A DNA stretch of 34,806 nt, from the NCBI RefSeq assembly GCF_014648855.1, contig NZ_BMRX01000028.1, forward strand, positions 1 to 34,806. The letters are read 5' to 3'. A program made the position numbers and the translations under genes. The stretch's first letter is position 1, and every line of letters starts with the position of its first letter. The DNA is from Streptomyces parvulus (GTDB lineage Bacteria; Actinomycetota; Actinomycetes; Streptomycetales; Streptomycetaceae). Positions 7,243 through 14,466 of the stretch are shown piece by piece. The notes under the pieces were generated by a model. It was not told the DNA's origin, made no database searches, and saw only the letters and a list, made by a program, of their open reading frames with translations.

Positions 7243-8388
7243 TCAGGCGTCCGTGTCCTCAGATTCGTCGTCGGTGTCGGAGTCCTCGGTGTCGGCCGGC
7301 GGCTGCGCCGGGGCGGGGTGCTCTTCCTTCGACATGAGCGCGCCCCACGAGCGGCGGACCCGCTTCTCGCTGCCGACGAATCCGTCCTCGCGGAAGGTGG
7401 CGACGGCCTGGCGGTAGGACAGCGGCGGCTCGTCGCGGTAGCGCAGGTGCCGCAGGACGACGTCGAGCTGTCCGTCGGTGAGCTGTTCGCCGGGCTCGGG
7501 GGTGGGCACGCCCGTGACGGTCGCGAGCTGTTCGAGCGTGACGCGGTCACGCTCGGCGTCACGGCTGGTGTGACGGCTGTTGTCGCCGTTGCCCACGCTC
7601 CCGTCCTGACCTGCGTGACTGCCGCTGTCGCCGGTGCCGGTGGCGTCACGTTCCGGGCCGGACAGGGCCGGTGCCGTGGGCAGCGCGGGCACGGTCGGCG
7701 TCCACGAGCCGAGTTCGGGCAGCGCGATGGCGGCGACCGAGGGGGGCAGGGCCTTGTCCGTGACGGTGGCCTGCGTGGTCTGCGCCTGCGCGTGCAACGC
7801 CTCGGTCATCTCCTGCTGCATCTTCAGGTGCGCCTTGCGGTAGCGGGTCTCCGCCTTGGACACCCGCTTCTCCAGGCTGGTCGCGGTGTCCAGCAGCTCG
7901 ATGCGGTGCGCGGCCTCGGCCTCCATCTTCTCCAGCTGGTCGGCGACCTCCTGGCGCTTGGAGTCGAGGTGCTGGCGGGTCTGCTCTGAGGCCCGGCGGC
8001 CGAGCGAGGGCAGCGCGATCCACCACGCGGTCTTGGTCGCGACGATGGCCACCGGCGTGAGCACGATGGCCAGGTCGAAGCCGGCGGGGCCGGACAGGAT
8101 CAGGTCGGCGGTCGGGATGGCCGCGTTCACGAAGGTGAGCGCCAGGCCGGCCGCCTGCACCCGCAGCCGGCGGCCGCGGTTGTTGCCTGCCAGGATCTCG
8201 GTGGCCTGGAAGACGCACCACAGGGCGTCCAGGGCGCCGACGACCGGCACCGCCCAGGCGCCGAAGCGGGGTTCGAGGATCTGGTAGCTGACGGCCACCG
8301 ACAGGATCGCCACTCCGAGAGTGACCAGTCCCAGGACAGTCAGCACCGTCCCGCGCGGGGACGGCCTCAAGCTCTTGATCGCGTTCAC
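7243..8388 (-). CDS. SpdB-like plasmid-spread membrane protein
   Basis: A 381-residue protein starting at GTG 8388 behind GAAGGGAA. The N-terminal half has about four hydrophobic helices (for example TVLTVLGLVTLGVAILSVAV and FDLAIVLTPVAIVATKTAW). A coiled-coil stretch follows (about 135-200, EQTRQHLDSKRQEVADQLEK onward), then a Gly/Ser/Asp-rich linker and a C-terminal helix-turn-helix-like segment (SYRQAVATFREDGFVGSEKR) with an acidic tail. Known: Spd proteins of Streptomyces plasmids are small membrane proteins beside traB needed for intramycelial spread. The SpdB name rests on topology and position. A DUF2637-type family assignment is an alternative. Confidence 0.65.
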   Translation of the reverse strand: MNAIKSLRPSPRGTVLTVLGLVTLGVAILSVAVSYQILEPRFGAWAVPVVGALDALWCVFQATEILAGNNRGRRLRVQAAGLALTFVNAAIPTADLILSGPAGFDLAIVLTPVAIVATKTAWWIALPSLGRRASEQTRQHLDSKRQEVADQLEKMEAEAAHRIELLDTATSLEKRVSKAETRYRKAHLKMQQEMTEALHAQAQTTQATVTDKALPPSVAAIALPELGSWTPTVPALPTAPALSGPERDATGTGDSGSHAGQDGSVGNGDNSRHTSRDAERDRVTLEQLATVTGVPTPEPGEQLTDGQLDVVLRHLRYRDEPPLSYRQAVATFREDGFVGSEKRVRRSWGALMSKEEHPAPAQPPADTEDSDTDDESEDTDA

Positions 8389-8424
8389 GCTGTTCCCTTC
8401 TGATCAGTGCGGGCGGGGTCGGGG

Positions 8425-9294
8425 TCAGGTGGTCAGGCCGGTCAGGCGGCCGACCCTGGCCAGGTGCGTCTCCTGGTCCTGGATGAGGCGGTCCGCCTGT
8501 TCCACGAGGCCGCCGCGGAAGACACCGCCGAAGCCGTCGCCGACGTGCCAGTCCTTCGCCTCGGGGTGGCCGGCCTTGGCGAGGGCCTCGCCGTGGGTGA
8601 AGTCGGCGTACAGGTGCCGGTCGTGCACGAACGCGATGTCGGCGGCGCGCTCGTCGAACGCGGCGGCAGCGGCCCGCGTCTGGTCCTGCGCGTCGATGAG
8701 CCGGGAGATCGCGGCCGGCCATTCCGTGGCCGCGTTCGGCTTGCGCAGGTAGGCGTAGGCGCGCTCCAAGTCCTTGGCCGCCCGCTCGTACACGTTCCAG
8801 CGGTACGGGGCGTCCTTGACGGCCTCGCGCAGGTCGGCGACGTACGCGGCGCACTTCCATTCCTCGCGCGCCGCCTCGTACAGGTTCGAGATGACCGCGC
8901 CGGCCTTCTCGCGCAGCAGGTGTTCGGCCTCGTCGGCCGACTCGCTGACGTACGTCAGGCGGGGGTCGTTGTAGAAGGAGCGGGGCGTGCAGGGCTCGGG
9001 CTCGCGGCCGGTGAACGGCGTGAAGACGAAGTGCAGCCCCCAGCCGAGCGAGTTGGGCTCGATCTTGCGCAGGTACGGCGGGAGGTGCGGCGTGAGCCGT
9101 TCCATGATCTCGCGCATTTCCTCGGGCGTGATCTGGAAGGTGTGACCGAGAGAGGTCATGGCGGATGCTCCTTGGCGGGTCGAGGCGGCGGTACGCGGAC
9201 GCGGCACGGCCGGGCCGCCCGCGGCGGCCGGCGGCTTGCGTGTCAGCCCCGAGTCGTCCAGGGGCGCGCGTAACGGGATGGTGCGGGTGGACAC
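8425..9294 (-). CDS. Conserved plasmid protein of unknown function, helical
   Basis: A 289-residue soluble, Glu/Ala-rich protein with no motif I recognise. It begins at GTG 9294 behind GGGAGG. A second credible start, ATG 9159 behind AAGGAG, would give 244 residues beginning MTSLGHTF. The region between the two starts has coding-like third positions but includes a TTA codon (residue 8), which in Streptomyces would make translation depend on the bldA tRNA. The gene lies 36 bases upstream of the SpdB-like gene, so they are probably one operon. A role in transfer or plasmid spread is inferred from context only. Confidence 0.7.
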   Translation of the reverse strand: MSTRTIPLRAPLDDSGLTRKPPAAAGGPAVPRPRTAASTRQGASAMTSLGHTFQITPEEMREIMERLTPHLPPYLRKIEPNSLGWGLHFVFTPFTGREPEPCTPRSFYNDPRLTYVSESADEAEHLLREKAGAVISNLYEAAREEWKCAAYVADLREAVKDAPYRWNVYERAAKDLERAYAYLRKPNAATEWPAAISRLIDAQDQTRAAAAAFDERAADIAFVHDRHLYADFTHGEALAKAGHPEAKDWHVGDGFGGVFRGGLVEQADRLIQDQETHLARVGRLTGLTT

Positions 9295-9361
9295 AGGGAA
9301 CCTCCCTGGCAGACGTGCGGAGCGCGGCTGAACGGCTCCCCTGGACCGCGCCCGGAACCGA

Positions 9362-9378
9362 CCCGCACGGGGTGCGGG
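9362..9378 (-). terminator. Short GC hairpin after the 81-residue gene
   Basis: CCCGCAC (9362-9368) pairs with GTGCGGG (9372-9378) around GGG. It lies 27 bases past the stop at 9405 and ahead of the next gene start at 9294. Confidence 0.45.
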
Positions 9379-9404
9379 GCGGGGCCGGGCGGGTCAGGCA
9401 GGCG

Positions 9405-9650
9405 TCAGACGGCGGGGGCGGGCCGGTGATCGGTGGGCAGGCCACGATCGGCGAGGGCGGCGGCCAGGTAGTCGGCGGCTTCCTCGTCGTCGATACGCAT
9501 CTCGTGCCGGGCGAAGGCCAGGCAGGCGACCTGCGCGGGCGTCACGCGCCCGATGTCCTGCGAGGTCGTGACCATCGCGTCCTGGAGGACGCGATGGGCC
9601 ACCCTCATCAGCCGGAGGTGGCGCTTGCGGGCGCGCATCGTGCTGAGCAT
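9405..9650 (-). CDS. Small basic/acidic plasmid protein, 81 residues
   Basis: I choose ATG 9650 because GGAGGG lies eight bases before it; the longer frame has no support. A basic N-terminus (MLSTMRARKRHLRLMRVAHR) is followed by an acidic helical region (HEMRIDDEEAADYLAAALADRG). I do not recognise a domain. It belongs to the string of small minus-strand genes upstream of traB. The split charge pattern would suit a small nucleic-acid or protein-binding helper, but that is a guess. Confidence 0.65.
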   Translation of the reverse strand: MLSTMRARKRHLRLMRVAHRVLQDAMVTTSQDIGRVTPAQVACLAFARHEMRIDDEEAADYLAAALADRGLPTDHRPAPAV

Positions 9651-9687
9651 GTGAGGTCCCTCCCTACGTGTGCCGGGCTGTCCGGCT

Positions 9688-9743
9688 CCCCTCGCCCCGT
9701 CCGTACCGGCCGCCGGGGGGCGGGGCCGGGACGGGCGGGGGAG
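9688..9743 (-). terminator. Imperfect GC-rich hairpin after the CTDC gene
   Basis: CCCCTCGCCCCGTCC at the left pairs with gaps to GGGACGGGCGGGGG at the right; the interior is also GC-rich. It lies between the stop at 9785 and the RBS of the next gene. A second small stem (GCTGAGC 9769-9775, GCTCAGC 9783-9789) overlaps that stop. Confidence 0.4.
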
Positions 9744-9784
9744 GCAACCGACAGAGGTGGCGGTGTCGGCTGAGCGGGGTTGGC

Positions 9785-9967
9785 TCAGCGGGACTTGCGG
9801 GCGTTGCGGACGCGGTTGATGTGGGCGTCCTGGCGCCGCTCGAACGTCGTCCACAGCTGCTGTCCCTCGGGGCAGTGGCGGTAGAGCGTGCAGTCCGTGC
9901 AGGTGGCGCGGTGGTCGCTGTAGGCGTTCGTCGCGTCGATGTAGCGCTGGTACAGGTCGTCAGGCAC
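9785..9967 (-). CDS. Small cysteine-rich plasmid protein, 60 residues
   Basis: A 60-residue protein starting at GTG 9967, eight bases inside the end of the upstream gene, so probably translationally coupled. It carries CTDCTLYRHC, a C-x2-C-x4-HC cluster that could bind a metal, and a basic C-terminus (RRQDAHINRVRNARKSR) suited to nucleic acid binding. There are no membrane segments. The family is not recognised. High third-position GC and the tight overlap support it as real. Confidence 0.65.
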   Translation of the reverse strand: MPDDLYQRYIDATNAYSDHRATCTDCTLYRHCPEGQQLWTTFERRQDAHINRVRNARKSR

Positions 9968-10157
9968 GCGGGATCCGTTCGTGGTGCCGGGGCGGGTGGA
10001 GGTCGGCGACGCGGTGGCCTGCCTCCCACGCTGCTGTCGCGGCCACTGCGGCGGCAGCGAGCAGCAGGCGGGTCAGGGGGTGGCCGGCGCCGATGCGGGA
10101 GGCGGCCCGGGCCGCGCGGTGCTGCGCGGCCCGGGCCGCCGGTATGAGGTGCGGCAT
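9960..10157 (-). CDS. Small single-helix membrane protein, 65 residues
   Basis: ATG 10157 overlaps the TGA of the upstream zinc-ribbon gene (TGATG), a classic coupling signal. The protein has a basic start, one hydrophobic helix (LTRLLLAAAAVAATAAWEAG) and a His/Arg-rich end. The frame stays open upstream to 10631, which would fuse it with the zinc-ribbon protein, but that reading turns Arg-rich and loses the second zinc ribbon, so I treat it as separate. Function unknown. Confidence 0.55.
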   Translation of the reverse strand: MPHLIPAARAAQHRAARAASRIGAGHPLTRLLLAAAAVAATAAWEAGHRVADLHPPRHHERIPRA

Positions 10158-10586
10158 CAAAGCCCGAGGTTCTGGCAGGCGCCGCACGTCCACGCCGTGG
10201 GCTTCCCGCTGGCGCCCGGTGCGGCGCCGAACACGCCGCCGCACATGTCGCACTGCATGCCGCCCCCGGCCGTGGCCGGGGCCGGGGGCGGGTGCGGGGG
10301 CGATCGAGGCGGGCGGGCAGTCCGCGCCCGTGCAGTTCCACCGTCCGCACAGCGGGCAGGCGTCGTCGGCCATCACCGGCCGGTGCAGGGTCAGGACCGG
10401 CTGACGCTCGTAGCCGGGCATCCGCTCCTGCATCTCCTGAAGCGTGCGCGGCACCCGGCGGCCGGCCGGGACCCGGCCGTCGTTCTCGCGGACCATCCTC
10501 GCCAGGAGGTCACCGAGCTGCCGGTGCGCCTGCGAGTTCGCCGCTGTTGTGCGGGCGGCGGGGCGTGTCATGATCGCTGTGGTCAT
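10157..10586 (-). pseudogene. Double zinc-ribbon plasmid protein with a frameshift
   Basis: Frame A starts at ATG 10586 behind GGAG and contains a first cysteine cluster (CPLCGRWNCTGADC, about residues 80-93) and a Pro/Ala linker. A second cluster, CDMCGGVFGAAPG with WTCGACQNLGL, is encoded in a different frame that ends at TGA 10157-10159. The switch must fall in the C/G-run tract near 10262-10290. Either one base is missing there, making this a broken or sequencing-damaged gene of about 142 residues, or the second ribbon is a separate 33-residue gene from ATG 10258. Paired zinc ribbons suggest a nucleic-acid-binding role. Confidence 0.55.
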
Positions 10587-10611
10587 AGGGATTCTCCGAT
10601 CCTGTTGACCG

Positions 10612-10645
10612 GACAGCCCCGGAGCTCTCACCTTCCGGGGCTGTC
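10612..10645 (-). terminator. Perfect 12-bp hairpin upstream of the zinc-ribbon gene
   Basis: GACAGCCCCGGA (10612-10623) pairs with TCCGGGGCTGTC (10634-10645) around a 10-base loop. It is the second of two hairpins following the 125-residue gene and is 26 bases from the next start, so it may act as an attenuator. Confidence 0.65.
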
Positions 10646-10670
10646 ACCTTGTGACTGGCCGGACGGCCAG

Positions 10671-10720
10671 CCACGGCCCGTCTCCCGCCCCTGTCGGCGG
10701 GGGTGGGAGAGGGACCGTGG
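10671..10720 (-). terminator. Imperfect hairpin directly after the 125-residue gene
   Basis: CCACGGCCCGTCTCCCGCCCC (left, minus one mismatch each side) pairs with the GGGG-TGGGAGA-GGACCGTGG right arm. It begins 8 bases beyond the stop codon at 10728. Confidence 0.5.
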
Positions 10721-10727
10721 CGAGCCG

Positions 10728-11105
10728 TCAGGCAGCCGGGGCGTAGACGGTGCGGGCGGGCCGGATGAGGTAGTCCTCGTTCGTCCAGACCGAACCGACC
10801 ACGAAGGGCTGGCCGTCGGGGCGAAGGGTGTCCCGGACGATGACCGCCCACCGCGCGCTGGTCCGGCGCAGCAGCCGGGCCGCTTGCACGGGGTTGGTGA
10901 CCAGGGCCAGGACCTCGAAGCGGCCGTCCTGGTTGGCGTAGATGGCGCCCACGCCGCGCGGTCCGATCTCGGCGGCGCGTGCGGTGTGGGGGTGCGGGCG
11001 GCCGTCGCCGGGCTGGCCCTGGCGGCCGTCACGCTCGTGCGGCTCGGGGCGCTGCGGAAGCGGCGGCCGGGCGCTCGTGATGAGGGGTGCTGTCATGCTG
11101 GGCAT
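10728..11105 (-). CDS. Plasmid protein of unknown function, 125 residues
   Basis: I choose ATG 11105; a second ATG four codons later is possible because the nearest SD (GAGAGGA) is rather distant. The Pro/Arg/His-rich N-terminus (to about residue 45) looks disordered. A compact C-terminal domain of about 75 residues follows (GAIYANQDGRFEVLALVTNP to NEDYLIRPARTVY), apparently a small alpha/beta fold. I do not recognise the family. It is bounded on both sides by hairpins, so it may be transcribed alone. Confidence 0.6.
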   Translation of the reverse strand: MPSMTAPLITSARPPLPQRPEPHERDGRQGQPGDGRPHPHTARAAEIGPRGVGAIYANQDGRFEVLALVTNPVQAARLLRRTSARWAVIVRDTLRPDGQPFVVGSVWTNEDYLIRPARTVYAPAA

Positions 11106-11137
11106 GTCGTGGGGCGTCCTCTCAGGAAGGGTGACCT

Positions 11138-11180
11138 GCGACGAAGAACCCCCAGGGCGGCATCCCTGGGGGTTCGTCGC
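11138..11180 (-). terminator. Strong interrupted hairpin (proximal to next gene)
   Basis: GCGACGAA and CCCCCAGGG on the left (11138-11157, GAA bulge) pair with CCCTGGGGG and TTCGTCGC on the right (11164-11180), a 17-bp stem with a 6-base loop. It is the second of two hairpins after the 243-residue gene and lies just upstream of the RBS at about 11120. Confidence 0.7.
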
Positions 11181-11205
11181 ATCCGGGCAGTGCGCCCTGT
11201 GCACT

Positions 11206-11251
11206 CCGCCGCCCACCAGCCCCCGAGCGGTGCGGGGTTGGTGGGCGGCGG
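11206..11251 (-). terminator. 18-bp hairpin after the 243-residue gene
   Basis: CCGCCGCCCACCAGCCCC (from 11206) pairs with GGGGTTGGTGGGCGGCGG (11234-11251) with a single G-T position. It starts 15 bases after the stop at 11267. Together with the next hairpin it forms a tandem terminator. Confidence 0.75.
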
Positions 11252-11266
11252 GCAGCGCAGGCTGCG

Positions 11267-11998
11267 TCAGGCGGTGATACGGACCGGCGTCTCCGGCACG
11301 GACGGCCCACCGTCCTTGGGAGCGTCACCGGCCGGTCGAGTGCTGCGCTGCTGGTCGGTTCGCTTCACCGCAGCGTTCACCCGGCGCCACTGCTGGCGCC
11401 GCGGGGCGGCCGGTGCGGCCATCGCTCGGAGAGCGGCCTCGTGCTGTTCGTGCACGAACCGGACCGAGGCGTCGGTGTGGCCCGCGCGGATCTCCAGCTC
11501 ACGGCCGCCCGGGCAGCGTGCGCGCCCCGTCCGGCACACCTCGCACTCGCTGCGGTGTACGTGGACGGCGGCACGGGCTTGGTCCCGCACGGCCAGCAGC
11601 CGGGCACTCGGAGCGGGCAGGGACGCCAGGCGGGTAACCGGTGTCGGCACCGCCGTGCGGGGCTTGCGGGTCACCCTGGCGCTGTGACGGCCGGCCGCGG
11701 TGCTGTCGGCGGCGAGCAGCGCCTGCCCCCATTGCTCGGGGGTGAGGTCGATGGTGATGCGCTGCGCGCTACCGGGGCAGCGGCGCCGACGCTCGGGCTT
11801 GTCGCCGAAGTAGCGACGCTCGCCGCTCTTCACCGGCTTGTCGCTGCTGTCGCGGTGCGGGCTGATCATCGAGCGGGTCAGGCGGTGCCAGGACTCGCAG
11901 TCCGGGCACACCGCGAGCGGCGTCTCGCCCTCGCGGAGGTTGAGGTGTTCGGGCCGCATGCGGCTGGCCTTGATCGGGGCACGTCCGTTGTGACGCAT
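11267..11998 (-). CDS. Plasmid protein with two cysteine clusters, function unknown
   Basis: A 243-residue protein. ATG 11998 is chosen for the GGGAG five bases upstream; the longer frame lacks an RBS. An N-terminal CPDCESWH cluster (about residues 31-38) and a later HRSECEVCRTGRARCPGG cluster (about 145-162) are likely zinc-binding. Between them is a domain with ITIDLTPEQWGQALLAAD. The C-terminus is basic. It is the first gene of the minus-strand transfer region, divergent from the GntR gene, and would share its 370-base control region. A nucleic-acid-binding or regulatory role is inferred only. Confidence 0.65.
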   Translation of the reverse strand: MRHNGRAPIKASRMRPEHLNLREGETPLAVCPDCESWHRLTRSMISPHRDSSDKPVKSGERRYFGDKPERRRRCPGSAQRITIDLTPEQWGQALLAADSTAAGRHSARVTRKPRTAVPTPVTRLASLPAPSARLLAVRDQARAAVHVHRSECEVCRTGRARCPGGRELEIRAGHTDASVRFVHEQHEAALRAMAAPAAPRRQQWRRVNAAVKRTDQQRSTRPAGDAPKDGGPSVPETPVRITA

Positions 11999-12224
11999 CG
12001 TCTCTCCCTTGCTGCTGCGTTCTCCGCCGACCAGGAAGCCGGAACACGTCCTTTGTCCTGCTCTCCTGGACCGCGGGCAGCGCAACGGCTGCGGGTGGCG
12101 CACCTGGCTGGGCTCCGTGGGACCTCGTGTTTCGTACACCACGACGGACAGCCAGACGTATGCAGTTGTTGCCGCTCATGAGTCGAGACCCGGGTGAGGA
12201 TCGACACTAAGCTTCGAACCAGTG

Positions 12225-12333
12225 AGCATCATCCAACTTGCGATGGATGATGCTCGCGAGAAAAAGGTGACACACTTGCGCGGCAAGGTCAACATCCAAC
12301 GCAAGTTGGATTGCAAATCCAACTTGCGTTGGA
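12225..12333. promoter_or_regulatory. Operator array with nested inverted repeats upstream of the GntR gene
   Basis: Site A is AGCATCATCCA (12225-12235) with its exact complement at 12244-12254 and spacer ACTTGCGA. Site B is TCCAACGCAAGTTGGATT (12295-12312) with a perfect 18-base complement at 12316-12333 around GCA. B also contains two ATCCAAC-N4-GTTGGA half-site pairs (12294-12311, 12317-12334). ACTTGCG or CGCAAGT occurs four times (12236, 12274, 12300, 12322). The position between divergent genes and 38 bases before the GntR start points to autoregulation. No clear -10/-35 pair can be assigned. The rest of 11999-12224 shows no gene. Confidence 0.75.
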
Positions 12334-12370
12334 GATTGCTTCCGCGATCACAAGGTGAGAGAGTGCAGCT

Positions 12371-13165
12371 ATGGCGAAGGCATCGAAGTACCTAGAGCTG
12401 GCCGACAGGCTGGCCGACGCGATCAGGGAGGAGTACGAGCCTGGCGACCGCTTCCCCACCCTCATGGAACTTGCCAAGGCCTACGACGTGGCGCCCAACA
12501 CCGTGAGCAGGGCGGTTCAGGTACTGAAGGAACGCGGTCTGCTGTCCGGCAAGGCGGGTGGCACGACCCGGGTGCGAGTCCAGCCGATGCAGCAAGTCAG
12601 GACCAACACCCGGTACCAGATCGAGAAGGACATGGTGCTGCGTCCGGAAGAGGAACGCCGCGGTACGGGCGTCGCCGAGCTGGAGCACCGGGTCCCGGTG
12701 TCCTCCATGTACGAGAACCTGGTCGACATCGACGTCGTCCCGGCGCCGGCCGACGTAGCCGAGGCTCTTGAACTCGCGCCCGGCGAACTTGTCCTGCGCC
12801 GCGTCAATACGCGTCGACACCGACGCGGAGCCGGCGTAGGCAGGTCCGTGTCGTACATGTCGCATGACCTCGCCAGCAGAAACCCCGAGTTGTTCGACCC
12901 GGAGCGCGAACCGTGGCCTGGCGGTGCTCTCCACCAGCTGCACACCGTCGGCATCGAAGTCGAGCGGATCGAGGACTGGGTCACGGCCTCCATGCCGACC
13001 GACGCCGAGATGGAGGAACAGGACATCCCTCCGGGGGTCCCGGTACTGCGCGTCCGGAAGGTCTCCTACGCCACCAGTGGGTCAGCGGTAGAACTCACTG
13101 AGATCCCTCTGCCTGCCGACCGCGTAGAACTGCGGTACACAACCCCCATGAGGCCCTGGTCATGA
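12371..13165 (+). CDS. GntR-family transcriptional regulator (HutC/UTRA type)
   Basis: A 264-residue protein. The N-terminal winged helix (residues 1-70) has FPTLMELAKAYDVAPNTVSRA followed by LKERGLL, the GntR signature. The C-terminal UTRA-like domain (about 105-260) includes APGELVLRRVNT, EDWVTASMPTDAEMEEQDIP and VPVLRVRKVSYA. Known: HutC-type GntR proteins bind palindromic operators and release them on small-ligand binding. On Streptomyces plasmids and integrative elements, GntR proteins such as KorSA repress transfer and replication genes. The dense operator array just upstream suggests autoregulation. Its ATGA overlap with the glycosyltransferase gene makes the two one transcription unit. 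Confidence 0.93.
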   Translation: MAKASKYLELADRLADAIREEYEPGDRFPTLMELAKAYDVAPNTVSRAVQVLKERGLLSGKAGGTTRVRVQPMQQVRTNTRYQIEKDMVLRPEEERRGTGVAELEHRVPVSSMYENLVDIDVVPAPADVAEALELAPGELVLRRVNTRRHRRGAGVGRSVSYMSHDLASRNPELFDPEREPWPGGALHQLHTVGIEVERIEDWVTASMPTDAEMEEQDIPPGVPVLRVRKVSYATSGSAVELTEIPLPADRVELRYTTPMRPWS

Positions 13166-13911
13166 CACGAACAATCAGCGTCGTCACCCCCGTCTACGAC
13201 GGCGGGGACGCATACCTGCACGAGGCCTACGAGTCGCTGCGCGATGAGCGGCCACGCCTTCCCGAAGGCTGGGACCTTCAGTGGCTGGTCCAGGAGGACG
13301 GCACGACCGGCAAGCCCGCTCAGAATCTGCCGGATGAGCCCTGGATCTCACCCGGCATGGCGAGCAAGGGAGGCGCCGGCGTTGCGCGCACCATGGCCCT
13401 GCCGCGCGCAACCGGCGAACTGGTGCGCACGCTGGACGCGGACGACGCCATCGTGCCCGGAGGCCTGGCCCGTGACATCAGCACGATGGAGGCGCACCCC
13501 GAGATTGGCTGGTGCATCTCAGCTGGGCTGGACCTGCTCCCTGACGGCTCGACAGCGGCGGGTCCCTATGACCCGCCCGAGGGTCCTTTGCCCTACGAGG
13601 ACCTGCTTGAGGGCTACGACAACGACCTCTTCCCGGTGCTGGGCACTCACCTAACGGTGAGGAAGCCCCTGCTCTTCGCCGTAGGCGCCTGGCCGGCCAT
13701 CCCGGCGTGGGAAGCAATTGCAGTTGTGCTGTGCTGCGCCGCCGTCTCAGACGGGTGGATGATCGAGAAGCCAGGTGGCTACTACCGCAAGCACCCGGGC
13801 CAGACCACCGCCCAAGCCGCTTACGCCGACGTGGCCGACGAGGACGAACTGCGCGCCATCGTGAGGGCGCAGGCCGAGGCCCTCCACAACATCGGGTGGC
13901 GATGGCCCTAG
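13162..13911 (+). CDS. Family 2 glycosyltransferase
   Basis: A 249-residue cytosolic protein. The N-terminal TISVVTPVYDGGDAYLHEAYESL is the GT2 (GT-A fold) nucleotide-sugar start. LDADD at residues 91-95 is the DXD-type metal site. A short acceptor region (WAEAI-like and GGYYRKHPGQ) ends the protein. There are no membrane helices. It starts inside the regulator stop codon (ATGA), so it is translationally coupled. Known: GntR plus GT2 pairs recur on actinobacterial mobile elements, with unknown substrate. Inference: it may modify a surface or small-molecule acceptor, and the upstream regulator may sense a related sugar or product. Confidence 0.88.
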   Translation: MTRTISVVTPVYDGGDAYLHEAYESLRDERPRLPEGWDLQWLVQEDGTTGKPAQNLPDEPWISPGMASKGGAGVARTMALPRATGELVRTLDADDAIVPGGLARDISTMEAHPEIGWCISAGLDLLPDGSTAAGPYDPPEGPLPYEDLLEGYDNDLFPVLGTHLTVRKPLLFAVGAWPAIPAWEAIAVVLCCAAVSDGWMIEKPGGYYRKHPGQTTAQAAYADVADEDELRAIVRAQAEALHNIGWRWP

Positions 13912-14097
13912 ATCGAGCCGCTTGGTGACACGCCGTCACCCGTTTCCACCGCCTGTCTAGAGCTCTATTCAGCTCGACGCAGCGCAAGGAGTGGAGATCA
14001 TGTCCCGATCTAGTACGAACGGTAGACGCTCTGGTTGCCCGCGTGTCGCGCGTGCACTCGGGTCATTCGCCTGGCGTGCTATTGGTGGGAGGTCGTC

Positions 14098-14313
14098 GTG
14101 GCTAAGCCGCGTCCGCGGCAGCTTGCGGCCTATGCGCACTTCCTCAGGAGGCTAGCTGCCAAACGCTCCGATGCGGCCATCGGCTACGACTTCCCGAACA
14201 TGGGCCGATCGGTTCTGCTCCATCCGGCCCTTGTAATGCGAAGCGGCCCCTGTCGCCACAACAGGAGCCGCTTCCAAGTTGACTCAACCGAGCTCGCAAC
14301 CCTTGAGTCATGA
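14098..14313 (+). CDS. Possible small basic protein, 71 residues
   Basis: GTG 14098 has an ideal GGGAGG five bases upstream. The first 45 residues (AKPRPRQLAAYAHFLRRLAA onward) look protein-like. However, a terminator-like hairpin lies inside the last third, and third-position GC drops there. A competing frame, ATG 14000 with AAGGAG (51 residues, Ser/Arg-rich), overlaps it. I regard one small gene here as possible, not certain. The rest of 13912-14466 shows no other gene. Confidence 0.35.
   Translation: MAKPRPRQLAAYAHFLRRLAAKRSDAAIGYDFPNMGRSVLLHPALVMRSGPCRHNRSRFQVDSTELATLES
14241..14273 (+). terminator. Hairpin between glycosyltransferase and rep module
   Basis: AAGCGGCCCCTGT (14241-14253) pairs with ACAGGAGCCGCTT (14261-14273) with one mismatch and a 7-base loop. 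It would close the GntR-glycosyltransferase transcript and insulate the replication genes. Confidence 0.6.
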
Positions 14314-14466
14314 TCCGGTGAGGTGACCTCGCCGGGGGTGATACCCGTGGGCCTTGCGCCCCGCGGTCACCTCTACCCAGAGTATGCGCCACCCATTGCG
14401 CAACGCCACTACTCCGGGCCCATAACTTGGTCACATCTGCCGGTCACGACTCCCCTACCTGGGGAG

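Noticed and set aside
7646..9445. A 599-codon minus-strand frame spanning two genes
   Set aside because: Arg/Pro/Gly-rich out-of-frame reading; the true frames have better codon use, RBSs and domains.
9960..10631. A single 223-residue protein from the whole open frame
   Set aside because: Its middle becomes Arg-rich while a neighbouring frame encodes a clean zinc ribbon ending in a TGATG overlap.
9981..11687. A 568-codon plus-strand frame
   Set aside because: Antisense to five smaller genes with RBSs, overlaps and cysteine motifs; composition is shadow-like.
12201..12215. TTCGAACC as part of a tRNA T-arm
   Set aside because: No acceptor stem, anticodon arm or CCA-adjacent pairing around it.
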